64,000 nt of DNA. Source: Stenopsyche tienmushanensis. Taxonomy: Eukaryota > Arthropoda > Insecta > Trichoptera > Stenopsychidae. The notes beneath the pieces were generated by a model. It saw nothing but the letters and a program-made list of their open reading frames with translations, was not told the origin of the DNA and made no database searches. Positions 34,640-45,910 of the stretch are shown here, piece after piece; positions within the stretch are counted from its first letter, which is position 1; each line of letters starts with the position of its first letter. The DNA is taken from contig WACJ01000309.1 in the NCBI GenBank assembly GCA_008973525.1, forward strand, positions 186,001 through 250,000, in the 5' to 3' direction. Made by a program: the position numbers and the translations under genes.

Positions 34640-35102
34640 GTTTTTCCGACATGATGTTACCAAGGAGACTTCAAAAAATGCCAGGAAATTCTAGGTGAAA
34701 GTCGTCAAGCGTCAGACGGCGGTCATTTTGCACTTTTTCTTCAATTTACATTTTACATAAGTCGTCAGAAATCACTAATGATCTCTCACTCCTTGCCTCG
34801 TCATAAATATCAATACAGTCTTCTAACCCATTTCGTGACATGTTTTCGACTCATTATATCACTGCTATAAACTTCCACGAACTTCCAATGGATATTCGAC
34901 GGTACTATTCTTCGAAGTCTAAAAACAGATGACCATGCAGATCTCGAGCGGGCGGCATTTGACGGGAGTGCGCGATGACCTCTCCATCGGAAGAATATAC
35001 TGTGACTGAACAAAATGGCCGACAAACACGCGGGATCTATAATCTCCCCTACGCGCCAGGTGCGCCAACTTCGAAACAAAAAATTTTCTAGATGACCCTC
35101 GT
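34640..35102 (-). pseudogene. Mariner-like element, 5' part with DNA-binding domain
   Basis: The right end, after TA, is CGAGGGTCATCTAGAAAAT (reverse complement, to 35102). The minus strand reads FVEVYSSDIMSRKHVTKWVR (34880-34830), a mariner helix-turn-helix, then in other frames LVISDDL and NDRRLTLDD (about 34780-34715), the second helix-turn-helix. The sequence stops before the catalytic domain. Same subfamily as 33935-34396, about 240 bp away and in the same orientation. Confidence 0.75.
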
Positions 35103-35109
35103 ATATTTT

Positions 35110-36260
35110 GCGAATTTTGGATTCAAATTAGCGGCGTACAGCATTTTATTTTTATGTTTTTATTTGTTTAACAGCAGGCTACCCTTTTTGCGATAAATTT
35201 ATTTATTTAGACATTTAAATATAGAATTTTGATATATACATTTTGATCTTCGTATTAAAAATCAACAAAAATTCATGTCAACGGAAGTTTGTTTGCACAG
35301 AAACTATTCATAGTGATCGTTGTTCGCAATCCTCATTAGTTTCATAATCGACAATATATCGCAGCTTAGTATCCAGAGGGTTAAATAGTCCAAATTTATC
35401 TCAAATTGTCTCCAAATGTATCCCTATTTGTTTCCATGTCCAAGCCTAAATCGAATATAATTTGTTACTTTAATATGATTCATAATTTTATAAATTCAAA
35501 ATTGCATTGGAAATACTTAAATAAAAGTAAAAAATAAATGCCGACTGGAATATATTTATATTGTTCGAAAGCAGTGTCCGGTTGCATTATCGTCCTCCCA
35601 AAAACTTCTTACTTACATCTTCAGGAAGTGACCACCCCTCGTCGCGCGTATCATCCTCCGGAGGCTTTGTTGCTGATCCTTGGATCGTGACGTCACGCTC
35701 CAAGAACAACCAACTCCCGATGTCCAGCCGGGAACTTATGATAAAACAAGTCTTGATGTATGAGTTTCGACTCCAAAATACAATCCTCCTTCATCCGGGC
35801 AATATACAAGTCAAAATAGACACGGACCGGCTACGAAAAATAAAGCCGGTCGTATATCACTTTTATGGCGGAGAAAGTTTATCTTTCACTCGTCCTGGCA
35901 TTCGTCATCCTCTATACTTGTCGAATTTATTGCGATTTTTTTTTCTTGGCTCTTCGTCTTCTATTCAGCTTGTTGTTGATATTTTGTAGATGATGAATGT
36001 GTCTGTGATTGAAAACAACAACATTGAACATGGGACCAAATAAATTTTCCTATGCCAATATTATAATAGGTGTTTTAACAGCGTCAGCTTAATTGGTTTA
36101 CATTCGCTAATTCATTATTTGTAAACAATATGTGGACACATAGGCCGTCGCTGATACTAATGTAGTCCATCCTCGTTTGCAATTATTTGCCAAATAACAA
36201 ATGGGATTTGTTTTTCGTTCAAAAATGGCAATAAAATAATATCAAGACTCCATACTGCTG
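35110..36260. other. No confirmed gene; unique GC-balanced block 35560-35960
   Basis: Frames of 142 codons (plus, 35561-35989) and about 55 codons (minus) overlap here. Neither has a domain I recognise. A consensus-like donor GTAAGTAAG lies on the minus strand near 35605-35613. A full CRE palindrome is at 35686-35697. No evidence decides for an exon. Confidence 0.3.
35686..35697. promoter_or_regulatory. CRE-type palindrome CGTGACGTCACG
   Basis: A perfect 12-bp palindrome containing the full CREB/ATF consensus TGACGTCA (35688-35695). It sits in one of the apparently single-copy blocks. Whether any promoter is present is unknown. Confidence 0.35.
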
Positions 36261-36269
36261 ACGCATTTG

Positions 36270-37314
36270 TCAAGTGAAACTTGACCAGCCTTCAAAATAT
36301 TAGGGGGACCCGAAAGTATTCTAAATTTTTAGACCTTATGTTTAAGCTTAATTTCAGTCTGTTTCTTTTTTTCGTTAGGAGATTGGTAACAGCGCTGAAC
36401 CCCCGTTCCACTAGGTATGACGATGGAAAGGAAATTAAACATTTCCTCGCTATATTCCATAATACGGGATAAGTCACGGGTATGTTGTTTTGCAGCCAGA
36501 ATTGCTGATATCCTTTTTTTAACTGAACCTTAAGTTCTTCGTTTGTACTTAGTTCAGTCAGTTCCTCTTGTATTATGACATTCGTTTCTTCTGTGTCACC
36601 ATATGGATTAATTATTCACGGCGGTAATACCATAGTCAAAACATCCTCAAACCTAGTTTCAAAATCTGAATGGAGGGCATTTAAATGTTGAACGTAGGTT
36701 GAAACGTCGTCTTTCCTGGCAGTTTATCAGTGACAAATTGGGGAACTGAGAAAATTCGTCCCATCCAATATTTTGCTTCATTAGTTTAACTCTGGCAAGA
36801 AACGCTGATAAGATGGACTTTGTTTTAATCAAATTTAAACTGTTGCCTTGTAACTGCAAATTAACCATATTAAATTTTGTAAAATTTTGTTTGTTTCTGT
36901 GGGTGAAGAATCTTCACAAACTTTTTTTTTTCTTCCCGTCTCTTATATGTAAGTTCGGCACTATTACAACATTTACAACCTAAATTGGCCAAAACCAAAC
37001 CAACGTAATAATTTTTTTTTTTTTTAATTTTCCAAAATTTTGGTAGATCATAATGTCAATGTCGTGCAATCTCCGTCCGTCGGTGTCTGAAAAGTTAGCA
37101 GACGACGTGACCCCGAACCATTATCGAAGGAGTTAGGTTGGGGTATGTTAGGTTGGGCTATGTGAGGTTGGGCTATGTGAGGTTGGGCTATGTGAGGTTG
37201 GGCTATGTGAAGTTGGGGTATGTTAGGTTTGGTTTGGTTTTTTCGCTGACGTAGACCCCTTACAGGTTGTCATAGACCCCTGGGGGTCGATATAGACCAT
37301 TTTGGGAATCACTG
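36270..37314 (-). pseudogene. hAT transposase relic (ZBED5/SCAND3-like) with one end
   Basis: The minus strand encodes MVNLQLQGNSLNLIKTKSIL and AFLARVKLMKQN (36868-36770), then after stops YPVLWNIARKCLISFPSSYL with VERGFSAVTNLLTKKRNRL (about 36470-36350), the C-terminal hAT dimerisation region of the ZBED5/SCAND3 type. The element's 5' terminus is CAGTGATTCCCAAAATGG (reverse complement, from 37314), a standard end for this group. A 15-bp minisatellite lies between terminus and coding remnant. Several frame breaks. The far end was not found. Confidence 0.75.
37136..37225 (+). repeat. 15-bp minisatellite, six units
   Basis: Units of GGTTGGGCTATGTGA: four identical in the middle, with variants GGTTGGGGTATGTTA and AGTTGGGGTATGTTA at the sides. 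It lies inside the terminal portion of the hAT relic. Confidence 0.9.
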
Positions 37315-37514
37315 CTTTAAACAAAATATAGCATTTAATATTATAACCAAACAAATTAGCTTAATCGCCTTAAAATATTTTTCAAAAAAGTATCATAGTT
37401 TCATCGTATGTTTTAAAAAAATTAAATTCATCAAATTGATTCTGAATCCTGAGATCTTAGAACGTATTTCGGATTTGCTATAAAAAATATTGTTATTTTT
37501 TCAATTTGATATGA

Positions 37515-38570
37515 ACACATCACTCAATAAGTTCGTAGGATTTTTTTAACTATACACTCAAACCTTTTTTTGTGCGCCTTTTTTTTTGTGCGATTTCGAA
37601 GTTATGCGGTTTTTTTTTTAATTTCATAAACAGTACGTATCGAAATATTTTGGATAAAATAGGAAATACATCGTCAACACTAACTGTAATTTTGCATGTT
37701 GCATCTGGTATCGCTGAATTACGACCACGCCCTTTATTCTGATTTAGATTTTTGAAAAAATTGATTTCATTTTTTTTTAATTTTTCCAAAGTTTCGACTT
37801 AAAAATACATTATCCAAAAGAATTTCCAAAATTCCAACTACTTACGGAGCTATAGCTATTTTAGTGACGCGAAAACTGTGCCAAAAAATTATTGGATTGA
37901 ATTCTTTTTAACCATTTTGCGATTTATTTTTATTTGAGTTAAGGACCATAGTGGCATCTTTACTTATTATAAATTTTATTGTTGGAAAGAGAAAATCAAC
38001 AAAGAACAATGATTATTTTTTAATTGCCTTATTGTTTTTTTATGCGATTTTGAATATATTCTATATAGCTGTTTCAGAGTTATGCGGTTTTAAAATCCAT
38101 GGATAGCAACTTCACTTTTTCTATATAAGTCTTAACCTTTTTTTGTGCGATTTTCCGCGGAACGCATCTACCGCACAAAAAAAAGGTTTAAGTGTCTCCC
38201 TTTTTTCTTATTCATTTTGGGTCGTTTTTTCGCAATTTCTGCCTACTTAGCTGACTACCGTTTGATTTTGAAGTATAATGAGGGATCCATATATTATCCA
38301 TTGTTATATACAGCATAAAAAAAAATACTGCACTTATACAGATTAGCACTAAAACAGCAGACGTATTGTTGTTTTTGATCGACTGTGAGCAAGCGCAGTA
38401 CTCACTTCGAACACAGCTTTCTTATAGATGAATGTTGATGCATACATGATGAATACATTGCCTTTTGATATCTTTAAGATGTCAGCAATCTCACGCAACT
38501 TCAATTTACGATCATCCAAAACTATTTTGTGGATAATTTTGTCATCCTACGAACTTATTGAGTAATGTGT
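37515..38570 (-). mobile_element. Deleted mariner-like element with 26-bp terminal repeats, split by family D
   Basis: Inverted ends at 37515-37540 and 38545-38570 match in 25 of 26 positions. From the right end inward the minus strand reads KIVLDDRKLKLREIADILKI with SKGNVF (about 38525-38455), a mariner helix-turn-helix, then degraded text. Without the 640-bp family D insertion it is about 415 bp long, so it is an internally deleted copy. Its ends differ from the mariner subfamily at 34-35 kb. Confidence 0.72.
37555..38194 (+). mobile_element. Complete family D element (640 bp)
   Basis: Inverted ends: left CACTCAAACCTTTTTTTGTG, right (reverse complement) CACTTAAACC with eight T and GTGCGG. 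The left end follows TA (37553-37554). Inside each end is the GCGGTT / CGCACAAAAAAA reiteration typical of the family. No coding sequence. TA-adjacent insertion and CA-starting ends suggest the Tc1/mariner-pogo superfamily, but this is inference. Confidence 0.65.
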
Positions 38571-39414
38571 AATATAATAGCTTAACAAATTTAAAAGGCT
38601 TTCAGTATTTTTTCCTAGTAGGACACTTTTAATTAATAACCATATATGAAAAATAATCCCAAAGGATACCACATGAGTGAGGATGTTTATGTGTCTGGTG
38701 ATGGTCCAGCAACGTCAGCTTGTTGCGCCTCCCCTGTAACAGATCGCCCATCCAAATATTTGTGGATAGATGAATGCGTGGGCACGCACCGCCACTGTTT
38801 AACCTGCAAATCAAACTTAATTGTGTGAATCATCGTCGTTTCATATGCGTCAGTTATGTGCCTGTCCACTGCTGGACAAACATGTCCAGCGCCGCATCCA
38901 TCACACCAGAAACCACTCAGCATATATTATAATTCGGCCATTTTATGCAGAGAAGGATGTGCTCTATCGTCGAAATTGTAATGGAATAATTGACGTTCGA
39001 ATCAATATTTACAGAAGTGCCGTGTGACAGGAACAATAGTGCACGAAGACAAAACAAGAAAGCTCTTCATCACAAACTAGGGAACACTCGAAAGCTCTTA
39101 TCTTCCCAGCGCTCAACCATCAATTCACAAAGCCGACGAAACACTCTTCAATTCCGCCAGCGAGTTATTGTTGTCTTAAAGCTCCTCTGCAGATTGACAA
39201 CGTTTTGTCTCCTAAATGGTATATGCGAACTGATGAAATCGTTCAATTTGGATGTCATACATTTATAATGTGTGTATGCCTTTCAATGCACATTTAAGAT
39301 CACATAATTACTAAAATTATCACATTGACACTGCGCACAAGAAGCGAGCATCACAATAGAAATTTTGATATGATGTTGCAAATCCAATCACTTTAACGAG
39401 GCCCTGCCCTACAT
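38571..39414. other. Fragment of a common insect repeat; otherwise nothing
   Basis: At about 38863-38890 the sequence GTCCACTGCTGGACAAACAT resembles a motif found in dispersed repeats of many insects. Open frames on both strands (38629-39268) overlap in conflicting phases and are not called. Confidence 0.35.
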
Positions 39415-39660
39415 TATATATATATATATATATATATAACTCGCTTTACGGCTTTTTTTTCAATTTACGGCCATACTGCTTCGTTATACGGCCAAAAATA
39501 CTGCACTTTTAGCAACCTTCCCAACCAATTTTTGAAGAAAGATATTTTGGTTGCTTTTACTCCTTTTTTTCTGATTTCAGCATTATTTTTTAAATAAATT
39601 ACAACATAGAAAAACATTCTTACCGTAAAAAAAATCGCATAAATTAACTAACTAACGTGT
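39415..39660. repeat. TA microsatellite and possible pogo-like end
   Basis: A TA dinucleotide run (about 39413-39438) is followed by CTCGCTTTACGGC and two further TTACGG/ATACGG motifs. These resemble reiterated termini of pogo-like elements. No partner end was found. Confidence 0.4.
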
Positions 39661-39687
39661 TTGAAAATACATTAAATATATTTATTA

Positions 39688-39912
39688 CTAGCTGGTACCC
39701 GGCGCGTTGCTGCCACAGAAGTAATAATTCTGAACAAATACACAAACGTTGATTTTTATATATGAGATCTACTGTAAATTAATTATACTATACCTATATT
39801 ATTTGAGAAAATGCAAACAATAAGTTGACAAAGTTTTATCGCAATCGAATGATCGGTATGGCAGCGCATTAAATACAGACAAACAAACATTGATTTTTAT
39901 ATGCTAAGAAGA
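39688..39912 (-). mobile_element. Helitron-like fragment with CTAG end
   Basis: Minus-strand copy of the 9.75-10.19 kb unit. It ends GGGTACCAGCTAG followed by T, the canonical Helitron CTAG-T boundary, preceded by GGCAGCAACGCGCC. The 5' side contains AAAAATCAATGTTTGTTTG. Short and without coding sequence. Confidence 0.6.
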
Positions 39913-40185
39913 AGATAGTTGAAACAGCGGTGCTCTTATCGTTCCTATGGACATATAAAAGAAAAAACAACTCAATTGGACATAATTTAGTCTAATAGTC
40001 AATAATATTGCAATAAATTGCATTACGAGTTTTTTTTAAATTTAATTTTGTAAAGTTTATATCAAAAATATTCCAAAAAACAGGGATATTTACCTTATAT
40101 TTTGATGTTTTCCCATGTTTTTTTTATCGAAAACCCTTTGACATATCATTTTTAAAAAATATACGATATCCTGATTACCAAAAGA

Positions 40186-40958
40186 CAGAGCCGTAACGAG
40201 GGTGTGAAGCGCCCGTGGCAAGTAATTAACTTGCGCCCCCCCCCCTCAATTTAAAAAAAATAATAATAATACTGATACGAATGCAATATATTAAATATTA
40301 TTATAATGTATATTTTTAAATAATATACAAAGATAGTCCCAAAAGTACCGATGTAACGTATAGATCCCGGTTACTGTTTAAAAAAATACCATAATAGAAA
40401 ATGTTTGCCTTATAAAGCTTAAGTTTTAAGTTGAGTGTGTAAGTAAACCTCTGAGGAAGCTTCCATGATCGTACAGATAATAGAAAATGCCGCAAAAAGC
40501 CCCAAAAAAAGGATGGAGTAGCCGCAAGGTCTATGTGTTCAACTGGTCCGTTTTTCAGACCGCTGACATGACGAATGAGCACCTCGCAATCGGACGCCAT
40601 ACCTTGAACATGTCTTCGGAACGATTATGAATGTTGTCCGAAGAATACTGATCGGGAGGGGTTCTTTAAATTTTACAATCGGTCGAAAATATTGTTGTAT
40701 TTATTTTATTGCGGGCTTATGCCAGTTGGATCGACCCAATGTTTAAACGATAACGAAGAAAATAGGGAATAGACAACTTCGTATATATTATAAAAACGGA
40801 CAAAGTCAATCAGTGTTGATTCATGAAAAGTAGAATGGTCAAGTCAAATAAAAAATCATGTGCAACTTTCGACTGGGTTGATATTCTGCGTTTTACGCCC
40901 CAAACCCAGATGCGCCCATAGCGGGCGCCTGCTTTGCCACGCCCTTGTTACGGCCCTG
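40186..40958. mobile_element. Complete hAT MITE with perfect 8-bp target duplication
   Basis: 773 bp flanked by identical 8-mers CCAAAAGA (40178-40185 and 40959-40966). The inverted ends CAGAGCCGTAACGAGGG and CAGGGCCGTAACAAGGG agree in 15 of 17 positions. An 8-bp duplication with CAGnG ends is diagnostic of the hAT superfamily. A poly-C run is near the left end. No transposase coding sequence. The preserved duplication indicates a comparatively recent insertion. Confidence 0.9.
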
Positions 40959-41228
40959 CCAAAAGACTAGTTATAAATATAAAACTAGATCATTTTTCAT
41001 ATGCAGCAAATTATGGCGTGGCTATTAAATAACGAGACTGGTTTTATGTAGATCGAATTATATTGTGTAGAATGCAAATAGATTTTAAAAAATGATCTTA
41101 GGCAAGGATACACAAATTATGTGCAAATTTCAATCACAATTTAAGCTTAGTTTCATGCATTATTTGAAAATTGAATTTAAAAAAAAAGGATGAAAATTGG
41201 ATAATATATCAACCTTATTTATTAGACT

Positions 41229-41515
41229 CACACGCGGGTTCGTTCTGCTATCGGGTCATGATGTAATCAAACGGTGAGTTGGAAGTGGACGAATGCAAAT
41301 AAAAATAGCAAAAGTCTTAACTGTTTTCTTTATTAAGATGAAAGAGAGATCTGGCCACAGGAAGGACGTCTTCCCGTAACCAAGGTTATCCGACGACTTC
41401 CACTTCTTGCACGTCACCCCCGAACCGACAACGATGTTAAATTGATATATGTTGCGTCTAAAGAGAGATGGAAGATATCGCTATTAATCTGACGAATTGA
41501 ATCTGCCTGATACTT
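41229..41515 (-). repeat. Family A copy
   Basis: Minus orientation: CACACGCGGGTTCGTTCTGC at the left, then GAGATCTGGCCACAGGAAGG, GTCTTCCCG and GAAGATATCGCTATTAATC. It is shorter than the 711-1031 copy in the middle. Confidence 0.6.
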
Positions 41516-41544
41516 TTTGGATGTTCATATATTTTTATTTATTC

Positions 41545-41860
41545 AACCTTTGAGTAATGAGCTAATTTTAAATCATCATAAACTTAGATGCTATATTAGC
41601 ATATCAGCCACTTATCATCCGTACAAATCCACTTATCTGTCAGGACCGTCACAACGTGTATGAAGCTTGTACATAAATACATAAACACTGTCGATAGCAA
41701 ACAATATACGGTCGTTTCTTTGCGTAAACATAAACAATACACTGGAAATCGATTCATTATATCATTCACATATCATTGTTAGTCGATAAATTTGGGTTAA
41801 CTATGTATACATGGAGTTAAATTAATATCGTCTCTCTAAGTCTCGTTATATAATAGCCAC
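41545..41860 (-). mobile_element. Family B copy
   Basis: Starts ATTCAACCTTTGAGTAATGAG, the inverted family B end with the TTAA mutated to TCAA. Contains GTCAGGACCGTCAC, GTAAACATAAACAATACAC and GATAAATTTGGGTTAAC. Non-coding. Confidence 0.6.
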
Positions 41861-42905
41861 GCGTAGAAATGTAATATTAAGCTCATATAAAAATATCTCT
41901 CAATGTATTTCTATAATGAATTGGAAAATTATTTGATAGGTAAGAATGAATGCTAAGAAAATTCCATTTAATTTTTTTTAGATTTAGTATATAATTATTT
42001 TTATGTCTTGTTATCTTCAAGCTAGTTTAGCTTCCATGGCATGAAATTAAGTTTTGTAGAACTTTTCATTTCATGCTGACACTAACTACTTAAGACGTTG
42101 TCAAACAATGTTCAAGCACCCTAACATGGAGACGTCTTTCATATGAACTTAATTGAACATACCAAGATAGGTTTAATGTCGTCTCTTCAAAATTAATACT
42201 GGAATAAAATCATAATGTCACCTCTAAAAAATATATTTTATTTCGCTAGACAAACACATCTCTATCTGAGGGGGCGTTCTCATATTTACGTCGTAAATAC
42301 TTTTAAAACATTTTTATTCCCCCATCCCCCAGATGAGCTGTACGTTTACATTCCGCGGTTTTATTATCATATCCATTTTTTTAAATCCCCAGTTATGGCG
42401 CACACGACGCAAACAAATAGACGTTTTAAATGTTAAACAATGGCCGAAATTATTCAAAACGAGAAGACTCCCATCAAAAACCCCCGGCGCGGTGTTTTTT
42501 GCATTCTTCATTCGGAATATAAAAAAATACACACGCGTCCCGATTTATCATCCCCGTCACGTGTGTATTCGAGGAGCAAGAATAATGTAAAGCAAAATGT
42601 AATGACGGGAATAAAAAGGAGCGTTATGTCGTTTTACGTAATGTCGGCCAGTGATCCACGTGTCGTGGTGCGGGAAACCGCGTACGACGGGGAATACCCG
42701 CAAGAGTTAAGGTATGCACCACCCGCCTACGTGTGCTTCACTTTCAAAAGGATATAAAGACCTTTTTGTTTCCTACCCTCGGCATTATTTTTTTAATGTC
42801 GCAGAAATTAAAATAATTCAGCACACGTGGAATGCTTAAGTGGTTTGTTCTTTTAATGCAAAGGTTAAAATAAAATATTCGCTTGGTGCCCTTCCATTTA
42901 ATTAT
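41861..42905. other. No confirmed gene; unique block 42200-42760
   Basis: Overlapping frames on both strands (longest 105 codons at 42440-42757) contain no domain I recognise. Relative GC-richness can produce such frames by chance. Confidence 0.4.
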
Positions 42906-42909
42906 TTCG

Positions 42910-43120
42910 ATAGCTAGGGAGTGATGATAATCGACTAATGACGCCACTCCAGAACAGTCAAGGGGAATAACAAAATTGGTCAACGATAAGAATGATGCAA
43001 GTATCTTAATTATCAAAACAAACGCCTGCTATCAAGACAACACGAACGAAAGTCGTCTTATCTTTGTAGAAAGAGCTTAATAGCTGATCGATAGCGATTT
43101 CAGTTAATTATACCTAAATT
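42910..43120 (-). repeat. Family F, uninterrupted copy
   Basis: Minus-orientation family F. It preserves the uninterrupted sequence AAGAGCTTAATAGCTGATCG (about 43070-43090), the empty site for the insertion at 50717-51247. Confidence 0.7.
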
Positions 43121-43489
43121 TTATGAGAGTTAAAACATTATTTATAATATGATTTTTTATTGAATGATGAGTATGAATATTTGCGAGTTTCTATAAAAAA
43201 AATTAAAAAATATATTGATAATGTTTAGATGTGTAGGAGACGCAAGACACCCGCCTCTGTCTCACGATTTCCGGTCCGATAGGATTAAGCTGCAGAGTAC
43301 GTGGCGCGCTATCCCGTTGATGAGTAATTACGCATATGTGCGTTCAGACTCGATTAATACAGAAAGAATATTCTCGTATATTAAGTGTGGAGATTAGTGA
43401 ATCGAAGACAGAAACGGGTATCTTGCGTCTCATCATATACTCACACATCGATGGCAAGATCATGCTGTAAAGGCGCCCCTACACGTTTA

Positions 43490-43830
43490 TATATTCTCAA
43501 ATATTACAAAAAGTGATCCATAGCCCTTTATATTCAATGCCGTTTTCATAGAGTACAAAATAGAGAATAATCATATCGATTATTCAGAGATGGCGACAAA
43601 ATAAACATTAAACTTATAATGGAGTTTGTCCGTATCCAATTGAAAACCATTAAGTATGAGGTGTTCTTAGATCGTTGGTGTTTTTCTTAGAATCATAATA
43701 AATAATAGAAATCCACATAAATCAATTCTACACTTTAAACACAGCTTGTCTACTTGAAACAATATTTGAACACGCGAATAAATTAACGGATATTGTGTGC
43801 TATCGACAGTGTTAAGGTTAATTTGTTGAT
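43490..43830 (+). repeat. Family E followed by family B fragment
   Basis: Section 43550-43690 matches 8230-8400 inverted (GTCCGTATCCAATTGAAAAC, ATTTTCTC-type text). Section 43755-43830 matches family B (GGATATTGTGTGCTATCGAC). The preceding 43215-43480 shares text with 53130-53280. Confidence 0.45.
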
Positions 43831-43917
43831 ATACAAGCGAATGAGAGAAGAGAGCGAGTGTTAGTCTATTCGACTAATAAGATGCGTTTATTTTCAATGA
43901 TCACATACATAACCCGA

Positions 43918-44109
43918 ACAGAATAACCCAAAATGTACGCCTCTAAGGCGAACGCGCATTCCTCCCTTGTTCATTGCTTAATTGTTACTTAATTTATATT
44001 TTTACAAAATATTAAATTTTGTTCTTTTAAATTATTGCCATTATTTTTTTTTAAATAACTATTGCTTCAAGGCATGAGTTTCAAATAAGGAAGTTTCCCT
44101 GCTGCACCC
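43918..44109 (-). repeat. Family K copy, one end missing
   Basis: The right end 44083-44109 is the inverse of GGGTGCAGCAGGGAAACTTC. The interior has TACGCCTCTAAGGCGAACGC, as in the complete copy at 63173-63373. The other terminal repeat is not found. Confidence 0.55.
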
Positions 44110-45035
44110 GTATAGTTTAATATCAACAGTCAAATATATATTAAAGATCACATGTAAAAATGTTCCTGTATGAATGATTTTATGGCTTTTTCATAACTTT
44201 GTCAATTGGAGTACCAACCAATGTTATATGACTGTTAATATTGATATATTAATTGGTAATGTCCTGCAGCTGAAAGCTTGTGATTGATACATGACGATGA
44301 TATCGTGTAATTGTGAAAGTGAGAAGATCTCAGAGATGATCATTGAGGACGATATGAGATTCCACTGCGTAAAATAATTCGATTCGTGTTTGTTTTAGAA
44401 TCAGTGGATGAAAATGGCAAGAAAATGAGCACATGTACGGATTTCCAATTGTCATTCATGGCGGGCGTTCGCGTTTTGTCATCGCGGTGAAAAATAAAAA
44501 TGCAATTTGAAGAAGAAAAAAAGGAGATCGCACATTCACCACCCGGCTTTCACCGCCGCAGCCACCCCCTGCCATAAACATAATATTTTGAAAAATAAGA
44601 ATGAGTCTCCAGGGTGAATATCAAATCATATTATTGCGCACTTCACCCCTCCGCGAGTCGAGATTTAACATAAATTGACAAGATATTTTACTTTTATGCA
44701 AACATTAGTACGGAGATTTGCTTTTGATGCCTTTTTGTATCTCATCCCTAATTCGAAATCGATATTTTTGTACACGCCAAAAATGCTTAATCCAAGCCAT
44801 TTATATATGATGAATAAAAAGCTTAAATATACACTATTTAAATGTAGATTTTATGGATTTTGAATGAAATATGAAACACTTAACCGTACATCATATAAGT
44901 CGGATTCTTATGGTGATTTTCCCATCAATGCATGAAAATTCATTCTGTTTGTGACATTTTGCATTTTTTCAAGCATATCGACATAATCTAACTTTTTACA
45001 GTTGGTCGTGTAGTTTAAAGTGTACGACATTATAA
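44110..45035. other. No recognisable gene
   Basis: No domain or family was seen. 44440-44650 is GC-balanced and apparently unique. Confidence 0.45.
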
Positions 45036-45039
45036 AATA

Positions 45040-45110
45040 CACCGGAGGGAGTCGAACCCACATCCCCCACAACCGGAAACAGCGCACTCTACCCACTTGA
45101 CATGTTTACA
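45040..45110 (-). ncRNA. tRNA-like / SINE head remnant
   Basis: On the minus strand an A-box-like TGGGTAGAGTGCG (45083-45095) precedes a perfect B box GGTTCGACTCC (45048-45058). The spacing (24 nt) is shorter than in most tRNAs and the T stem has a mismatch. A tRNA-derived SINE or tRNA pseudogene is therefore more likely than a working tRNA. I cannot assign an anticodon. Confidence 0.5.
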
Positions 45111-45469
45111 ACAAGTGGAAAAGTATAAAAATAATTAAAAGCTGAAATTAATGCAAGTGTAATCGCTTTTATGGCGACGGAATGCTGGGGAAAACACCCC
45201 CTCCCCAAAGCGAATACTAATTATTTAAAGCAATAATTCGGATCGAATTTTTATTATTTAAGTCGTTCTACACGGGGATAAACGACTTATTGTTTGTTTG
45301 TGTGGTTAAAAAACACATTAAAAATATTTACTCTTCAAATTGAGTAAAAAATGTTAAAAATAAACTTGCCTTGAAAAAGACCTTAAACCTTGTTGATTAA
45401 AAAAAATCTTTTATTTTTCTTCGTGTATCGGAAATAACAAATGTTTAAGAATATGTTCAGTAAATTTCA

Positions 45470-45910
45470 TGTCGATATAAATGAAATTCGCAATGTTATA
45501 GGCCAACGAAGAGAAGCTTTAAACGCGTTTATCTCGAAACTACTTTTTTTAAGCTCATGGAAGTGCTCCCACACGCCTTAGATGAGCATTTTTTATGAAA
45601 TTTGGCAGACATGTGTATAATATATATTTTCATTGTATAGACTACAATTATTTAAAAATATTCAAAATTGTTTATTTAATAAACAAAAAACTACAAAAAA
45701 TGTTGGTAAAATCACAAACTTTTTTTTAATTGCTCACTATTTTTTTATTTTCCAATATTTCTTCTTAATTGTAGTCTAAGCTATACACAATATTATACAA
45801 AGTAAAAATATGTTTATTTTTTTGCTGAAAATCACCTATTTAGGAATAAGGACTTCCATAGTGAACAATGTCATCGTTCGTGCACCGACATACGTGACTC
45901 CCCCCACTTC
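45470..45910 (-). repeat. Family J, copy 2
   Basis: Inverted relative to 5270-5660 over about 390 bp. It extends further, into TTTAAACGCGTTTATCTCG near 45515, which resembles TTTAAACGCGTTTTTTTCG in the Mutator-like relic at 60065. Confidence 0.65.

Noticed and set aside
35168..35385. TTAA-bounded element (GTTTAACAGCAGGC ... CCAGAGGGTTAA)
   Set aside because: The two candidate ends show only weak inverted similarity and no second copy supports the boundaries.
35561..35989. 142-codon plus-strand frame
   Set aside because: No family recognised, ends in a T-rich low-complexity tail, and conflicts with an open stretch on the minus strand. Not called as a gene.
37136..37225. Insect telomeric repeat (TTAGG)n
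   Set aside because: Only one or two TTAGG pentamers occur, in a 15-bp unit of different sequence. It is part of a hAT end and not an interstitial telomere.
42440..42757. 105-codon frame
   Set aside because: No domain recognised, overlapped by frames in other phases on both strands.
45040..45110. Functional tRNA gene
   Set aside because: The B box is perfect, but A-B spacing is short, the T stem has a mismatch and I cannot form a full acceptor stem. A SINE or pseudogene fits better.
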